Of a DNA stretch of 64,000 bases, positions 63,395 through 64,000 are shown one piece after another (position 1 is the first letter of the stretch; each line of letters opens with the position of its first letter). The notes under the pieces are model-generated. The model was not told the origin of the DNA. It did not search any database and was given only the letters and a program-made list of their open reading frames with translations. The position numbers and the translations under genes are program-made. Source of the DNA: Conoideocrella luteorostrata. Lineage: Eukaryota; Ascomycota; Sordariomycetes; Hypocreales; Clavicipitaceae. The DNA is taken from NCBI GenBank assembly GCA_032433595.1, contig JASWJB010000011.1:240025-304024 (forward strand). Direction: 5' to 3'.

Positions 63395-63902
63395 CCACAG
63401 ACAACTAGTACATCTCGATGCAAGGTCGGCGCATGGATCACATTTGGCAACAAACTTGCATGGAAGTATTGCGTGTTCCTTCCATGGTCGTGAGAATGGT
63501 ATACGAGCTGGAAGTGTCAATATGCAGACTGTTTAATCACAAGTCGACAATGTCAAGTCTCCTTGCCCTTTACGTAGTTATTTATCTAAGTGCTTCTCTC
63601 AACTGTGCCTTTTATTTCTTTTCCATATATCTGCTATTCTTTTACAAGGGCCACCGTGCTCAATAATTCAGCATTCAGATTCAACGGAGGTTGAGCTACA
63701 TGTGTTTGGCTTTAAACTACGATATGAATTAATTATGTAGCATCATAGATCGTCTCGGGTTTAAATAAATGAACCGTTCAGGCTCCATGTTTGTATTCTA
63801 CTACAGCGCTATGCGTTTCCCGAATTCGTCGCTGGTTATTTCTAAGTCGTATGATCATCTTGATGGTAGGGATAATCCCCTGCTCATTCCCTGACCAGGC
63901 AT
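63395..63902. other. 3' flank of the BAR-protein gene
   Basis: About 500 bp of AT-rich flank before the terminal repeat; nothing recognisable. Confidence 0.5.
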
Positions 63903-64000
63903 GCGGGGGACAGTTTAACTGAGCCATTTCGTCCACATTGTCCAATTGACCCTTTTAATTCGAACGCCCCCTATAGATGTAATTAAAGCTTATTATTAAT
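63903..64000. mobile_element. Left end of an inverted-repeat element, cut by the window edge
   Basis: Begins GCGGGGGACAGTTTAACTGA then GCCAT, nearly identical to the right end (minus strand) of the 37239..37478 element. It continues with TTCGAACGCCC and AATTAAAGCTTATTATTAAT at the same offsets as that element's left side. Its full length and whether it encodes a transposase lie outside the window. Confidence 0.6.

Overview
This 64 kb window is nuclear DNA of a filamentous ascomycete (Pezizomycotina), most likely a eurotiomycete. The evidence is compact genes with mostly 50-90 nt GT..AG introns, single-copy housekeeping genes on both strands, a CTF1/Far-type Zn2Cys6 regulator, an AcuJ-type carnitine acetyltransferase, a MetG-type lyase and relics of small inverted-repeat DNA elements. 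No rRNA, tRNA, CRISPR array, prokaryotic operon or virus was seen.

Layout: exocyst subunit EXO70 (-) is divergent from replicative helicase subunit MCM3 (+). Then come a Mak32-like PfkB protein (-), cyclase-associated protein CAP/Srv2 (+), carnitine acetyltransferase AcuJ/CAT2 (-), SWIRM/SANT chromatin remodeller subunit RSC8/SWI3 (-), ETF alpha (+), adrenodoxin reductase ARH1 (-), an unrecognised four-helix membrane protein with a long disordered tail (+) and mismatch-repair PMS1 (-). The second half holds GPI inositol-deacylase BST1 (+), MFS transporter MCH1 (-), serine incorporator TMS1 (+), cystathionine beta-lyase MetG (-), AAA extractase MSP1 (-), monopolin CSM1/PCS1 (+), GPI ethanolamine-phosphate transferase MCD4 (+), the Far/CTF1 regulator (+), an intracellular LysM protein (+), V-ATPase subunit e VMA9 (-, three tiny exons), N-acetylglutamate synthase ARG2 (+) and a Gvp36-type BAR protein (+). 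Most genes are spliced; models were built by hand from splice signals and frame continuity.

Themes: acetyl/fatty-acid carbon handling (carnitine acetyltransferase, ETF alpha, a Far-type regulator), the GPI-anchor pathway (MCD4 and BST1), mitochondrial function (ETF alpha, ARH1, MSP1, ARG2) and chromosome maintenance (MCM3, PMS1, CSM1, RSC8). They are scattered, and I see no biosynthetic cluster.

Most notable observations: (1) the carnitine acetyltransferase has a peroxisomal C-terminal AKL plus an upstream, in-frame, spliceable exon that reads as a mitochondrial presequence, so dual targeting is encoded at one locus; (2) a palindromic motif TACGGAGTACTCCGTA and its half sites recur at about a dozen places, all noticed in gene-free DNA; (3) a 240 bp inverted-repeat element at 37.2 kb has a relative running off the right edge; (4) the zinc cluster of the Far-type regulator is split by 25 nt and 18 nt exons; (5) the Mak32-like protein has Asn in place of the usual PfkB catalytic Asp.
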